From the NCBI GenBank assembly GCA_029167225.1, contig JARFNK010000004.1, forward strand, positions 248,001-312,000: 64,000 bases of DNA, given 5' to 3'. Within the stretch, counting starts at the first letter, position 1, and the number at the start of each line of letters is the position of its first letter. Shown one piece after another: positions 36,479 to 45,211 of the stretch. Source of the stretch: Sphingobium arseniciresistens. GTDB taxonomy: Bacteria > Pseudomonadota > Alphaproteobacteria > Sphingomonadales > Sphingomonadaceae. Made by a program: the position numbers and the translations under genes. Below the pieces are notes generated by a model, which saw only the letters and a list, made by a program, of their open reading frames with translations, did no database searches and had not been told where the DNA came from.

Positions 36479-36994
36479 CGTCGAGGCGATAGCTGTGAAC
36501 TCGCTGTGCCCTCGCGACTTCCTGAGGGATGATTATCGGGAATGTGCGCCCTCGTCGCCGCAGATCGGCTGTCGGCGTCGGCTGTAAGCGCCACATTTTC
36601 GGAGCATCGCGCGGAAATCAGGCGCCGATTGTCCGCGTGAAGCGATGCGCTCTCAAGGGGCGGTGCGTGGCCCAGATTCGGCTTCGATGTCGCGCGCTAC
36701 CGCTGCAGCTCTCTTTCCAGCCCTGCCTTGCCGCGTGACTGGCGTCAAAGTCCCAGGTCATGAAAATGAAGCGACGAATACTTTCGCGAAACATGACTAC
36801 CTCATGGCGTAGCCGAGAGCCGCTGGCGTGGCAGCTTGGAGTTGCCAGGCCAGAAATGAGCCGCGTCAGGGATAAGGCGCGAAACGGATCCCGACAGAAG
36901 CAACAAAGTCGCCATCAGGGCCGCTACACATAATGGCTCTGCAGGGACGGTCCAGACCGTGCGACGCCCGGGCCGCACGGTTGGGGCATCATCA
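36479..36994. other. intergenic region after ilvA
   Basis: 516 bases between ilvA and the convergent sugar transferase gene with no recognisable gene or terminator. One 57-codon frame on the plus strand (ATG36760 to TAA36933) encodes a very Arg/Lys-rich peptide starting MKMKRRILSRNM. AGG lies only four bases before its ATG. I consider it unproven. Confidence 0.5.
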
Positions 36995-38383
36995 TCAATA
37001 GGCGTTCTTGTGGACCAGCACCTGAACCGTGCCAACGAGAATGGCGATGTCACGCCACAGGGTCCAGCCGTTGAGATATTCCAGATCAGCCTCGAGCCGG
37101 TTGCGAAGATCGATGTCGCGAACGGTGGCGCCACGGAATCCACGGACCTGCGCGAGGCCGGTAATGCCGGGCTTGAGCGCGTGGCGATGCCAATATTGAC
37201 GGTCAACTTCCCAGAACAGCCGGTTGCCTGCGAGCGATCCCAGCGCATGGGGGCGGGGGCCAACCAGGCTCATGTCGCCGAGCAGAACATTCAGCAGCTG
37301 CGGCAGTTCGTCGATGCTGGTGCGGCGGATGATCCGGCCTACCTTGGTGATCCGGTCATCGTCCAGGCTCGCCGAGCGCGCGCCGGCGCCATCAGCGCGT
37401 TCCGTACGCATCGAGCGGAACTTCAGGATCTTGAAGATGCGATTGCCGCGTCCCACGCGGTCCTGGCGGAAGAACATGGGGCCGGGCGAATCGAGCTTGA
37501 TAGCGATGGCCACCAGGATCATCAGTGGAGAAAGAGCCAACAGGACCGGCACGGTGAACGCGATGTCGAGCGCGCGCTTCTTGGCGCGGCTCGCAAGGTT
37601 GAGGGGGCCGCGGGCGACGACCAGCGTATCCTCACCGTTGAACGCCCCGATCCCGACGACGCCTACGTCGCCAAAGCCGGGAACCACGATCTCACCCGTC
37701 ACGTTCGATCCCTTGAGCAGCAAGGCCCAATCAGCATGCCGATCCTCGGCGCAATGGACGATCACGCGGTCATGCGAGCGCAGCACGATGCCCAAGCGGT
37801 TGAGCATCCGGGGATCGTTAAGGTCAGGCTCGATGCCGGCCTGCCGGGCATAGACGACTTCGGCACCCGAATGGAGAACCGGGTCAACATTGTCGACAAT
37901 CACCAGTTCGGAAATAAGCGTGCTGCCATGGGCGTGGCGGACGTGCCGGATGATCAGCAATCGTTGCATCACGATCAGGGCTGCCGAGGCAAGCACGCCG
38001 AATCCGAAGGCCAGTCGCGAGACAGCCAGCGGCGCCTTGAGAAGGAAAGCCACGGTAAAGATCGCAAGCACGGTCGCACCAAGGGCAAGCAGCGCTTTTT
38101 CAAGGCTGTATGACGTGCTCTTGAGAGCCTGCAGTGCATATGCCTGATTGTTGAAGGCCAGCAGTCCATAGAGAGGAATGATGATCAGGGCGAGGTTGAC
38201 ACCCCCGGTCGACGTCCAGCTCATATGCTGGGGGAAGCTGGCGAGCACGAAACCGACCACGATCGCAAGCGCATCGGCGGCCAGCAGCGTCGCATACAGG
38301 CGCAAGCGCAAGAATTGCTTGTTCGAGGACGACTGGCTTGTGATCGCGGCCGTTGCACTGGTGGAAAGGTCGATCTTCGTCAC
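36995..38383 (-). CDS. undecaprenyl-phosphate sugar-1-phosphate transferase (sphingan SpsB/GumD type)
   Basis: Starts an exopolysaccharide repeat unit by moving a sugar-1-phosphate to undecaprenyl phosphate in the inner membrane. The 462-residue protein has four hydrophobic helices in its first 150 residues, a central soluble domain, one further helix at about 275-295, then the catalytic bacterial sugar transferase domain: FFRQDRVGRGNRIFKILKFR, RRTSIDELPQLLNVLLGDMS and LVGPRPHA. The layout matches GumD/WcaJ and the sphingan enzymes SpsB/GelB. No wzx, wzy, wza or wzc is nearby, so the polymer is not defined. Confidence 0.88.
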   Translation of the reverse strand: MTKIDLSTSATAAITSQSSSNKQFLRLRLYATLLAADALAIVVGFVLASFPQHMSWTSTGGVNLALIIIPLYGLLAFNNQAYALQALKSTSYSLEKALLALGATVLAIFTVAFLLKAPLAVSRLAFGFGVLASAALIVMQRLLIIRHVRHAHGSTLISELVIVDNVDPVLHSGAEVVYARQAGIEPDLNDPRMLNRLGIVLRSHDRVIVHCAEDRHADWALLLKGSNVTGEIVVPGFGDVGVVGIGAFNGEDTLVVARGPLNLASRAKKRALDIAFTVPVLLALSPLMILVAIAIKLDSPGPMFFRQDRVGRGNRIFKILKFRSMRTERADGAGARSASLDDDRITKVGRIIRRTSIDELPQLLNVLLGDMSLVGPRPHALGSLAGNRLFWEVDRQYWHRHALKPGITGLAQVRGFRGATVRDIDLRNRLEADLEYLNGWTLWRDIAILVGTVQVLVHKNAY

Positions 38384-38467
38384 GATCTCACTCGGGAATA
38401 GTGTTGAACCGAATCTGCCGACCGCTGCGCTGCAGCATTTTTGCCGCCGCGTTTGTTCTTAACTTTC

Positions 38468-38497
38468 GTTATAGTCTAAATTGCAGCGGTTAGGCAA
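38468..38497 (-). promoter_or_regulatory. candidate promoter of the sugar transferase gene
   Basis: On the minus strand TTGCCT (38497-38492) and TATAAC (38473-38468) are 18 bases apart, within an AT-rich patch, giving a leader of about 80 bases before the start at 38383. No operator is recognised. Confidence 0.35.
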
Positions 38498-38949
38498 GAA
38501 GTTGGTGTTGCACATGCGAATTTCATAGGCAACCGCAGGAGAGGGCCGGTTCACCCCAGTGGAGCCTCTGCTCGACCTGTCCTCTCCACGTTCACTTATG
38601 GTTAACAGAAGCCATGACCCTGCCCGAAACTCCCAGTAACGCGGGCGGATAATAGATCCGATTTGCTGTATATTTCGTTAACCAATACTTGAGCAAAGAT
38701 AGCGGCCGGCGCAAGATGTTGCTTCAGCGGTCAGTCATCCTCCCTCCGAATTTTCACCATTTTCGCAAATGCGGTATGGATTTCCGTTCATATTTAGAAA
38801 TCCAAGGCATGGTGCGAGAAGTGGCGGCAATGTGGGGCTATATCGATTTTCATTGTCGGGACGGAGCAAACGCCTGACGCCCGGTAGGGTTCCCTCTTTT
38901 TATTGAGGGCAAAGGCAGCGTTCATTTGGAAGAGATTGTAGCCCAGGTA

Positions 38950-38985
38950 CGAATCATAAAAGCGCGGCGCAATGGCGCCGCGCTT
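38950..38985 (-). terminator. intrinsic terminator of the small membrane-protein gene
   Basis: A perfect 11-bp stem, AAGCGCGGCGC (minus strand) with GCGCCGCGCTT and a four-base loop, spans 38960-38985. It is followed on the minus strand by TTTATGATTC. It lies 24 bases beyond the stop codon at 39010 and so marks the end of that transcript. Confidence 0.65.
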
Positions 38986-39009
38986 GAACTCTTGGACATG
39001 ACCGATGCT

Positions 39010-39294
39010 TCAGATAAAGCCTACGGCCCAGGCTGCCGCCACGATGGTTGCCAGCATCGCAATGGGGCCCGCGATCCGGGAAAGAGCTTCGATCGAACTA
39101 TCGACAATCGATTGATCGCCGAAGTCGAAAGGCGTGCCAGCATTCAGCTCTAAAGCGAGCGCTGCCTGCATCGATGCAACGGGATTCGTCGACCGGCCTG
39201 CATCGGCGCGATCATCAATGACATCGCCAACCGCTTCAATCGGTCGTCGATTATGCAATTCCATGCCCAACCGGGCTTCACCAGCATTTTCCAT
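39010..39294 (-). CDS. small protein with C-terminal membrane segment
   Basis: 94 residues: an acidic, hydrophilic N-terminal part (MENAGEARLGMELHNRRPIE), a middle that may be helical, and one hydrophobic segment at the very end (IAGPIAMLATIVAAAWAVGF), so it looks tail-anchored. ATG39294 has AAAGAGGA seven bases upstream. A GTG at 39345 is an in-frame alternative start (111 residues). It overlaps the TGA of an eight-codon leader reading MTYFVRAQ that has a strong GGAGG. A terminator follows the stop. I do not recognise the family. Confidence 0.6.
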   Translation of the reverse strand: MENAGEARLGMELHNRRPIEAVGDVIDDRADAGRSTNPVASMQAALALELNAGTPFDFGDQSIVDSSIEALSRIAGPIAMLATIVAAAWAVGFI

Positions 39295-39341
39295 TTCGGC
39301 GTCCTCTTTCCCTAAGGCGCCGTCGCTCTTTTTCAGTGTCT

Positions 39342-39380
39342 TCACTGCGCCCTCACAAAATATGTCATATTTGTGCCTCC
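39342..39380 (-). promoter_or_regulatory. strong ribosome binding site with short leader peptide
   Basis: On the minus strand GGAGG (39380-39376) is seven bases from an ATG at 39368 that opens only eight codons (MTYFVRAQ) before TGA. That TGA overlaps a GTG (39345) in frame with the small membrane-protein gene. Either the leader couples translation into the gene, or it is fortuitous. Confidence 0.4.
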
Positions 39381-39596
39381 ATGTATAGAGACAAGGTAAA
39401 AATACGGTATGGAGCCGAGCGTTCCCGCCGGTGATTGTGCCGGACCGCCCCACGGGGAGGGGCGGGCTCCGGCGACAAGGATGGGTTTATCCCAGGATCG
39501 GTTATCAGACGGTCGCAATCCGTGGTAAACGCGCTTTTAATTTCCGGGCCACCGCGTAATAATGTTGATCGGTCGCATCCAATATCGGGACATCAA

Positions 39597-40415
39597 GTGA
39601 GCGCTCCTTTCCGCTTCCCCCGCTTCTTCGTTACCAACCCTAGCCCGTGCCCGTATCTGCCGGGCAAGAGCGAACGGAAGGTGTTCACGGAACTTTCGGG
39701 CGAACATGCCTCAGAACTGAATGACGCTCTGGGTCGCATTGGCTTCAGGCGCAGTCAGAACGTGGCTTACCGGCCGAGTTGCGCGGAATGTTCCGCCTGC
39801 GTTTCAGTACGCGTGGTTGCCGGAGAGTTCCGGCCCAACGCGACCCAGCGCAAGTTGCTCAGGCGCAATGCGGACCTGGTGGTCACGGCGTGCCGGCCAT
39901 GGTCAACCGAAGAACAATATGCGTTGCTCCAGCGCTATCTTCGCGCCCGCCATCCCGGTGGCGGGATGACCGAGATGGACGAGATGGACTATGCGGACAT
40001 GGTCGAGCAAACCCCGGTCGACAGCCAGATCGTGGAATATCGGGAACGTGGGGAAGATGGCCGGCCGGGTCGCCTCGTCGGCGCTTGCCTGACGGATCGG
40101 CAGGGCGACGGATTGTCGATGATCTACAGCTTTTTTGATCCGGAACGGGCCGATCGCCCCGGCATGGGCAACTATATCATCATGGATCACATCCTGCGCG
40201 CGCACCGTGCCGGGTTGGCCTATGTGTATCTTGGCTATTGGGTCGAAGGCTCGCAGCGGATGCAGTATAAGATCCGCTACCGCCCTCTGGAGCGCCTTGG
40301 CCGGTCGGGCTGGACACGCTTCGAGCCGGACGAGCAGGACCAGGCCATTCGCGATGTCGCCGAGCAGAACCGAGCGCCGTTGCCGCCGGAAATATCGACC
40401 CTGTTCCGTAAATAG
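39597..40415 (+). CDS. bpt: aspartate/glutamate leucyltransferase (Bpt)
   Basis: Attaches leucine from leucyl-tRNA to N-terminal Asp or Glu, sending proteins to ClpAP by the N-end rule. The 272-residue protein has the family start [20 protein letters not shown], the Cys-containing [16 protein letters not shown], and [20 protein letters not shown]. The start is GTG39597 with GGGA six bases upstream; the frame further upstream (to 39435) has no family character. A strong terminator follows. No clp gene is nearby. Confidence 0.93.
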   Translation: MSAPFRFPRFFVTNPSPCPYLPGKSERKVFTELSGEHASELNDALGRIGFRRSQNVAYRPSCAECSACVSVRVVAGEFRPNATQRKLLRRNADLVVTACRPWSTEEQYALLQRYLRARHPGGGMTEMDEMDYADMVEQTPVDSQIVEYRERGEDGRPGRLVGACLTDRQGDGLSMIYSFFDPERADRPGMGNYIIMDHILRAHRAGLAYVYLGYWVEGSQRMQYKIRYRPLERLGRSGWTRFEPDEQDQAIRDVAEQNRAPLPPEISTLFRK

Positions 40416-40457
40416 ATCTGCGAGCCGGCAATAGCCGGATATTCGCACAGGAATTAG

Positions 40458-40495
40458 AAATGGCTTTGATCACATTGGATCAAAGCCATTTTTTT
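40458..40495 (+). terminator. strong intrinsic terminator between bpt and an RcnB-like gene
   Basis: A perfect 14-bp stem, AAATGGCTTTGATC with GATCAAAGCCATTT and loop ACATTG, is followed by a T run ending at 40495. It terminates bpt. Being a perfect hairpin next to the stop of the convergent gene at 40500, it may also stop that transcript, although the minus-side tail (TTTCTAATTC) is weaker. Confidence 0.85.
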
Positions 40496-40499
40496 GCCG

Positions 40500-41498
40500 C
40501 TACCTGCAGTTGCACCGCACGGTCGATTGCGAACGCCGCACCTTTGAAGACCGGATACGCGCGGGATAAATGACGTCTTCCGTGACATAGGAAGTGGTCG
40601 TCGCAGGCTGAACGACGATCGTGGTGACGGTCGGGCCCGGGTAATAATAGCCATTGGCGAAATAGCCGCCATATTGATCGACATTGGAGGCAGCCGCCCA
40701 GTGCGGATCGCGGGGAGGGGGAACTGTGCCCTCGTAGCGACCGCGATATTCGCCGCTGTAGGACGTGCCGTCATCGCCATACCAGGTGCCGACCCATCGG
40801 CCATCATATTCGTTATTATACGTCACGCGATCGTCATCGTCATGTCGGCGAGCATGCGGGGCGGCGGATCGCACGGACGCATGCGAATCTTCCGCCCTGT
40901 CGATCGCCGCGCCGGCAATGGCGCCTACACCTGCGCCGACGAGCGTTCCGGCAGTACGGTTTTCACGACCAGCGATCCGATTGCCCACCAGGCCGCCCGC
41001 AACACCGCCGATTACAGCGCCGCCCACGCCATCGTCACGGCGCTCTGCAACGTCATAAGCGTCAGGGCCATCATCATAACCACCGTCGTACCGGTCCCAT
41101 GCAATGCCGTGTCGGCTATCGATGACGCGGCCATAGCGATCGGTCAGCACGGCATCGTCATAATAGCGGGACCAGCCATAGCCTTCGGCCGGGGCTGGTA
41201 GCCCGTAGCTGCCATAATTGCCGATGAAATAGGTTGGCTGGATCCAGTAGCGGGGCAGAATGAAGCCGACCACGGGGCGGCGATAGGCGCTCCATCCGCC
41301 CGGAGCCTGCGCTCCGGCCAGCCAGTGGCCGTTGACCCGCGGCCCCCAGCGATGCAAGGTGCGCTGCGGCTGGGCAATCGTCTGCCCGGCAACGCGCCGC
41401 GCCTGAACGCCACGATCGAGTGATTGCGCAGTCGCAACGGACGGCATGGCCAGGCACGCGCTGCCCAACATGACCCCGGATATGATGATGCCCCGCAC
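40500..41498 (-). CDS. exported RcnB-like / glycine-zipper protein
   Basis: A 332-residue envelope protein. A signal peptide (MRGIIISGVMLGSACLAMPSVATA) is followed by an RcnB-type segment (YRRPVVGFILPRYWIQPTYFI, about 68-93), a Tyr/Asp/Arg-rich stretch and a glycine-zipper region (GVGGAVIGGVAGGLVGNRI and GTLVGAGVGAIAGAA, about 156-200), then a Tyr/Gly-rich tail. Glycine zippers of this type insert into or lie along the outer membrane. RcnB proteins are periplasmic and linked to Ni/Co tolerance in E. coli, but that role need not apply. The combination is common in sphingomonads. Confidence 0.75.
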   Translation of the reverse strand: MRGIIISGVMLGSACLAMPSVATAQSLDRGVQARRVAGQTIAQPQRTLHRWGPRVNGHWLAGAQAPGGWSAYRRPVVGFILPRYWIQPTYFIGNYGSYGLPAPAEGYGWSRYYDDAVLTDRYGRVIDSRHGIAWDRYDGGYDDGPDAYDVAERRDDGVGGAVIGGVAGGLVGNRIAGRENRTAGTLVGAGVGAIAGAAIDRAEDSHASVRSAAPHARRHDDDDRVTYNNEYDGRWVGTWYGDDGTSYSGEYRGRYEGTVPPPRDPHWAAASNVDQYGGYFANGYYYPGPTVTTIVVQPATTTSYVTEDVIYPARIRSSKVRRSQSTVRCNCR

Positions 41499-41661
41499 AG
41501 CTATGCTCCCTGTTTCGTCCGATGCGCGCGTGCGATCGCAGGCGCGTTAACGTGCTGTTTAGCATCCCGCATGGCGCCCCGCCATGAACTGCAGGGAAGG
41601 CCTCTGTCCTGAAACGGGGCAGAACAAGGGCTATTTGGGCGGCGAAGGCGTGCTTTGAGGG

Positions 41662-42153
41662 TTAACGCTGACGCAGGATCGGCGCGATCCGGGCAGCCAA
41701 AGCCTCCAGCCCGGCGGCATCCTGCGAATCGAAGCGGCTGGGCAGGGGGCTATCCAGGTCGATCACCGCTATCAGGCCAATCTCATCGACAACCGGCACC
41801 ACCAGTTCGGACGCTGATGCCCCGTCGCAGGCAATGTGGCCGGGGAAGACATGGACATCGGGGACGCACTGCGTCTCGAGCGTCTGGGCGGCCGTACCGC
41901 AGACGCCCTTGCCGAGAGGAATGCGGATGCACGCTGCTTTCCCCTGAAATGGACCAAGGACGAGTTCGCCTTCCACGAATCGGTAGAAACCCGCCCAGTT
42001 GAGATCGGGCAGATATTGCCAGAGAAGCGCTGACAGGTTCGCCATGTTGGCAATGGCATCCTTCTCCCCGGTCACAAGCGCATCGGCTGCGCTCAGAAGG
42101 TCAGCATAAAGGGCCGGCTTGTCAGCCACTTCGGGCGCGAAAAAATCGAACAT
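41662..42153 (-). CDS. msrC: free methionine-(R)-sulfoxide reductase (GAF domain)
   Basis: Reduces free Met-R-sulfoxide to methionine with thioredoxin. The 163-residue protein is one GAF domain with the fRMsr cysteines in place: AACIRIPLGKGVCGTAAQ, and HVFPGHIACDGASASELVVPV. Start Met42153 gives the usual fRMsr length; the frame is open to 42276 without family character. It lies 120 bases downstream of astD on the same strand. Confidence 0.9.
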   Translation of the reverse strand: MFDFFAPEVADKPALYADLLSAADALVTGEKDAIANMANLSALLWQYLPDLNWAGFYRFVEGELVLGPFQGKAACIRIPLGKGVCGTAAQTLETQCVPDVHVFPGHIACDGASASELVVPVVDEIGLIAVIDLDSPLPSRFDSQDAAGLEALAARIAPILRQR

Positions 42154-42272
42154 GGGCGTTATGTAGGGAGCATGCGTGCCAGGGTCCATGCCTGCCGTGG
42201 CAGAGAGGCAGTTTTGATGCCCGGTCCAAGCCAGCGGGCGAGAAGATCGTCGATGATGGGCTCGCTCGTGGC

Positions 42273-43706
42273 TCAATCACCCATCGCAGCGACGTCTATC
42301 TCTGCCATGCCCACGCCCATGGACGCGCGCGGCTGGTCAGCTTCGGCGGACACCACCGGATAGGCGCAATAGTCGGCGGCATAATAGGCGCTTGGACGGT
42401 GGTTGCCTGAAATGCCGACCCCGCCGAAGGGAGCCGACGAGGACGCCCCGTTGGTCGGCCGGTTCCAGTTCACGATACCCGCGTGGATGTTGGCCCAGAA
42501 CTGATCATAATGTTCTGGCGAACCACCGATGAGCGCCGCAGACAAGCCATAGCGCGTATTGTTTGCCTCGGCGATCGCCGCATCGAAATCCGGCACGCGG
42601 ATAACCTGCAGCAGCGGGCCGAACAATTCGATGTCGGGGCGTTCGTTCATCATCGTGACGTCGATGATCGCGGGGGACAGGAAGGGCAGGCCGTCCTTCG
42701 GCCGCGCCATATGCTTGATCGGCCGCCCGCCGCTGCTCATCAGGATCAGGAAGCTTTCCGTCAGGCCGTCCGCCGCCTGCATATCGATCACCGGCCCCAT
42801 ATAGGGCGCGGGTTCTGCATGGGGATGATCGACGATCATCCGGTCGGCGATCCTCTTCACTTCCTTCATCAGCGGATCGGCCAGGCTGTCCTTTACGACG
42901 AGGCGCTTGGCGGCCGTGCAACGCTGACCTGCGGAGAGAAACGCGGATTGCGCGACGAGTGCTGCCGCACTGGCCAGATCGGGGGTGTCCCACACGACGA
43001 TGGGATTATTGCCCCCCATCTCCAGCGCCAGGATCTTGTTGGGCTGATCGGCAAACGCCCGGTTGATGGCAATGCCGGTCTGGGCAGAGCCGGTGAAGAG
43101 AATGCCGTTGACTGCAGGATTGGCCGTCAGAGCCCGTCCTTCTTCGGGGCCGCCGATGATGAGGCGCACTACGTCCTGCGGCACGCCTGCCTCATGATAG
43201 AGGTCGACCAGCATGGCGCCCACCGCCGGCGTTTTTTCGGACGGCTTGAACAGGACTGCATTGCCGGCGATCAGCGCGGGCACGATATGACCATTGGGCA
43301 GGTGCGCGGGGAAATTATAGGGGCCCAGCACGGCCATCAGGCCATGTGGCTTGTGCCGAAGCGCCTGCTTTGCGCCCAGGGCGCCTTCCAGCCGCTTCTG
43401 CCCGGTGCGTTCGGCATAGGCTGCGATCGAGATGTCGACCTTGTTGATGACCGCGGACACCTCGGTCAGCGCGTCCCAGAGCGGCTTTCCGGTCTCGCGC
43501 GAAATCAGGTCTGCCAGCGCACCTTCGGATCGGCGGACGGCATTGGCAAAGCGACGCATCGTCTCGATACGGAAGGAGAGCGGCTGCGCGGCCCAGCCGA
43601 TCCAGCCGGCCTGCGCGCGCTCAACCTCTTCGGCGACATTGCTGATCGCCCCTTCCCACAAATGCACACCGGTAGCAGGTTCTGTAGAAATCAGCGTGCG
43701 CGACAT
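42273..43706 (-). CDS. astD: succinylglutamic semialdehyde dehydrogenase
   Basis: NAD-dependent oxidation of N-succinylglutamate 5-semialdehyde, the fourth step of the arginine succinyltransferase pathway. The 477-residue aldehyde dehydrogenase has PYNFPAHLPNGHIVPALIAG, the catalytic Glu in ALEMGGNNP and the Cys in SAGQRCTAAKRLVV. The phrase HLPNGHIVPALIAGN is typical for AstD. The frame continues upstream into selO antisense-like sequence, but the family starts near Met43706; no clear ribosome binding site is seen. astA, astB and astE are not adjacent. Confidence 0.88.
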   Translation of the reverse strand: MSRTLISTEPATGVHLWEGAISNVAEEVERAQAGWIGWAAQPLSFRIETMRRFANAVRRSEGALADLISRETGKPLWDALTEVSAVINKVDISIAAYAERTGQKRLEGALGAKQALRHKPHGLMAVLGPYNFPAHLPNGHIVPALIAGNAVLFKPSEKTPAVGAMLVDLYHEAGVPQDVVRLIIGGPEEGRALTANPAVNGILFTGSAQTGIAINRAFADQPNKILALEMGGNNPIVVWDTPDLASAAALVAQSAFLSAGQRCTAAKRLVVKDSLADPLMKEVKRIADRMIVDHPHAEPAPYMGPVIDMQAADGLTESFLILMSSGGRPIKHMARPKDGLPFLSPAIIDVTMMNERPDIELFGPLLQVIRVPDFDAAIAEANNTRYGLSAALIGGSPEHYDQFWANIHAGIVNWNRPTNGASSSAPFGGVGISGNHRPSAYYAADYCAYPVVSAEADQPRASMGVGMAEIDVAAMGD

Positions 43707-43773
43707 GAGCGACTTATGGACCAATTCGACGGTGCTTGCAAAGGGGTGGGGCGTGCTATCGCGGAGCAACTGT

Positions 43774-45174
43774 TCACGGCGGGGACGGGGCGCTCCCATG
43801 GGCTTCGCCCATGGCGCGGATCGCCGCGACCTTGGCATGGAGGAGCGACCAGTCATCATCCGCGTCGATCGCCGACCAGATGGCTTCCACTTCCTCGATG
43901 TGCATGGAACAGGGCGCCTCGCCCGACCAGTAGGGGTGATCCCGCGTGCCCGTCGGCGCAAAGCCGGCAACCGCATTCCGCGCCTCGCGCCATGCCTCTT
44001 CGCTATAGGCCGGCACGTCCGGCAGGGCGCCATGCCGCCAGTCGAAGAAGAAGCGATCAATCGGCGTGCCCGTCGTGATCATGCTCCGAACGGCCGCCTG
44101 CGCGAAGGCGGCGGATGCCTGGCTGTCGCCGGGCTTCAGCCCGATGCGCCAGAAGAAGCGCCGGATCATGGCATCGGCATAGAGGCCGGGAAAACGTTCC
44201 AACTGGGCAATGAGCGGCTGTGCATCGCACAGAAGGCGGAGGGACACGGCGAGTTGCGCGACATCCCAATGAATGGCTTCCGCCTGCGCGCCGAAGCGAT
44301 AAAGGCCGCGATGGTCGAAATAGGCGGCGGTGAAATTGGGATCCCACAGCGGCGTGAACCGCCACGGGCCATAATCGAAGCTCTCCCCGGTCACGTTGAT
44401 GTTGTCGCTGTTGAGAACGCCATGGACGAAACCGGCGACCATGTAGCTCGCGGCCAGATCGGCGGTCCGCTCCACCACCCGGCCCAGCAACTGCGCCGCC
44501 GGCTGATCACCGGGCGTTTCGCAATAAAGTTGTTCCAGCGCATAGCTCACGAGCCGCTGCATCAGCGCCTCATTCCCTTCATAGACCGCCCGCTGGAAGG
44601 TCCCGATGCGAATATGCGAATGGCTGAGGCGGACGAGGACGGAGGAACGGGTGGGAGAGGGTTCGTCCCCGCGCGCCAATGCCTCTCCGGTCTCGATCAG
44701 CGAGAAGGTCTTGCTCGTGTGGACGCCAAGCGCTTCGAGCATCTCTGTCGCGAGAATTTCGCGCACGCCGCCTTTCAGCGTCAGGCGGCCATCGCCGGAC
44801 CGACTCCATGGCGTCGTACCGGACCCCTTGGTGCCAAGGTCGAGCAGGCGGCCTTTTCTGTCGCGTAATTGCGCAAACAGAAAGCCCCGCCCGTCGCCAA
44901 TATCGGGATTGTAAACCTGGAACTGATGCCCGTGATACCGCAATGCCAGCGGTTGCGGCAGACTGCCTTCCAGTGGAAAGAAACGGCCGAAATGCGCGAT
45001 CCACTGGTCGTCGCTCAACCCGTCGAGTCCAACCGTCAGCGCATGGCGGTCGTTCCGAAACCTCAGGATCGTCTCGGGAAAATCGGCGGGAGAAACCGGA
45101 TCGGCGATGCCTTCCCCCAACAGGGATATGGACTGTTCCGGGGTGAAAATGGCGGCTTGCGAGGTCGTGCTCAT
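43774..45174 (-). CDS. selO: SelO-family protein adenylyltransferase (YdiU)
   Basis: A kinase-like fold that transfers AMP from ATP to Ser, Thr or Tyr of proteins, linked to redox stress in E. coli. The 466-residue protein has FGRFFPLEGSLPQPLALRYHGHQF, the nucleotide-binding GTKGSGTTPWSRSGDGRLTLKGG and the metal-binding loop GFVHGVLNSDNINVTGESFDYGP. Bacterial SelO ends without selenocysteine, as here. It lies 67 bases upstream of astD on the same strand and head to head with an alpha/beta hydrolase gene. Confidence 0.9.
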   Translation of the reverse strand: MSTTSQAAIFTPEQSISLLGEGIADPVSPADFPETILRFRNDRHALTVGLDGLSDDQWIAHFGRFFPLEGSLPQPLALRYHGHQFQVYNPDIGDGRGFLFAQLRDRKGRLLDLGTKGSGTTPWSRSGDGRLTLKGGVREILATEMLEALGVHTSKTFSLIETGEALARGDEPSPTRSSVLVRLSHSHIRIGTFQRAVYEGNEALMQRLVSYALEQLYCETPGDQPAAQLLGRVVERTADLAASYMVAGFVHGVLNSDNINVTGESFDYGPWRFTPLWDPNFTAAYFDHRGLYRFGAQAEAIHWDVAQLAVSLRLLCDAQPLIAQLERFPGLYADAMIRRFFWRIGLKPGDSQASAAFAQAAVRSMITTGTPIDRFFFDWRHGALPDVPAYSEEAWREARNAVAGFAPTGTRDHPYWSGEAPCSMHIEEVEAIWSAIDADDDWSLLHAKVAAIRAMGEAHGSAPSPP

Positions 45175-45211
45175 GGCGCAATATGGGGGGCACGTGGCGA
45201 AGGGATCAAGC

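Larger units (their letters stand above)
38384..39009. other. low-gene-density intergenic region
   Basis: About 0.6 kb that is more AT-rich than its surroundings and has no convincing protein gene. It holds a promoter candidate for the sugar transferase (38468-38497, minus). A long-range inverted pair GGAGAGG (38538-38544) and CCTCTCC (38581-38587) encloses a GC-rich stretch that could fold. A CtrA-like TTAA-N7-TTGA lies at 38678-38692. The terminator of the small gene to the right is at 38960-38985. A 62-codon frame from TTG38689 has no ribosome binding site. Confidence 0.5.

Noticed and set aside
38689-38877. 62-codon frame from TTG in the gene-poor stretch
   Set aside because: No ribosome binding site, a rare start codon and no recognisable protein character.
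42483-44868. Long plus-strand frames opposite astD and selO
   Set aside because: Both minus-strand proteins have full catalytic motifs; the plus frames have none.
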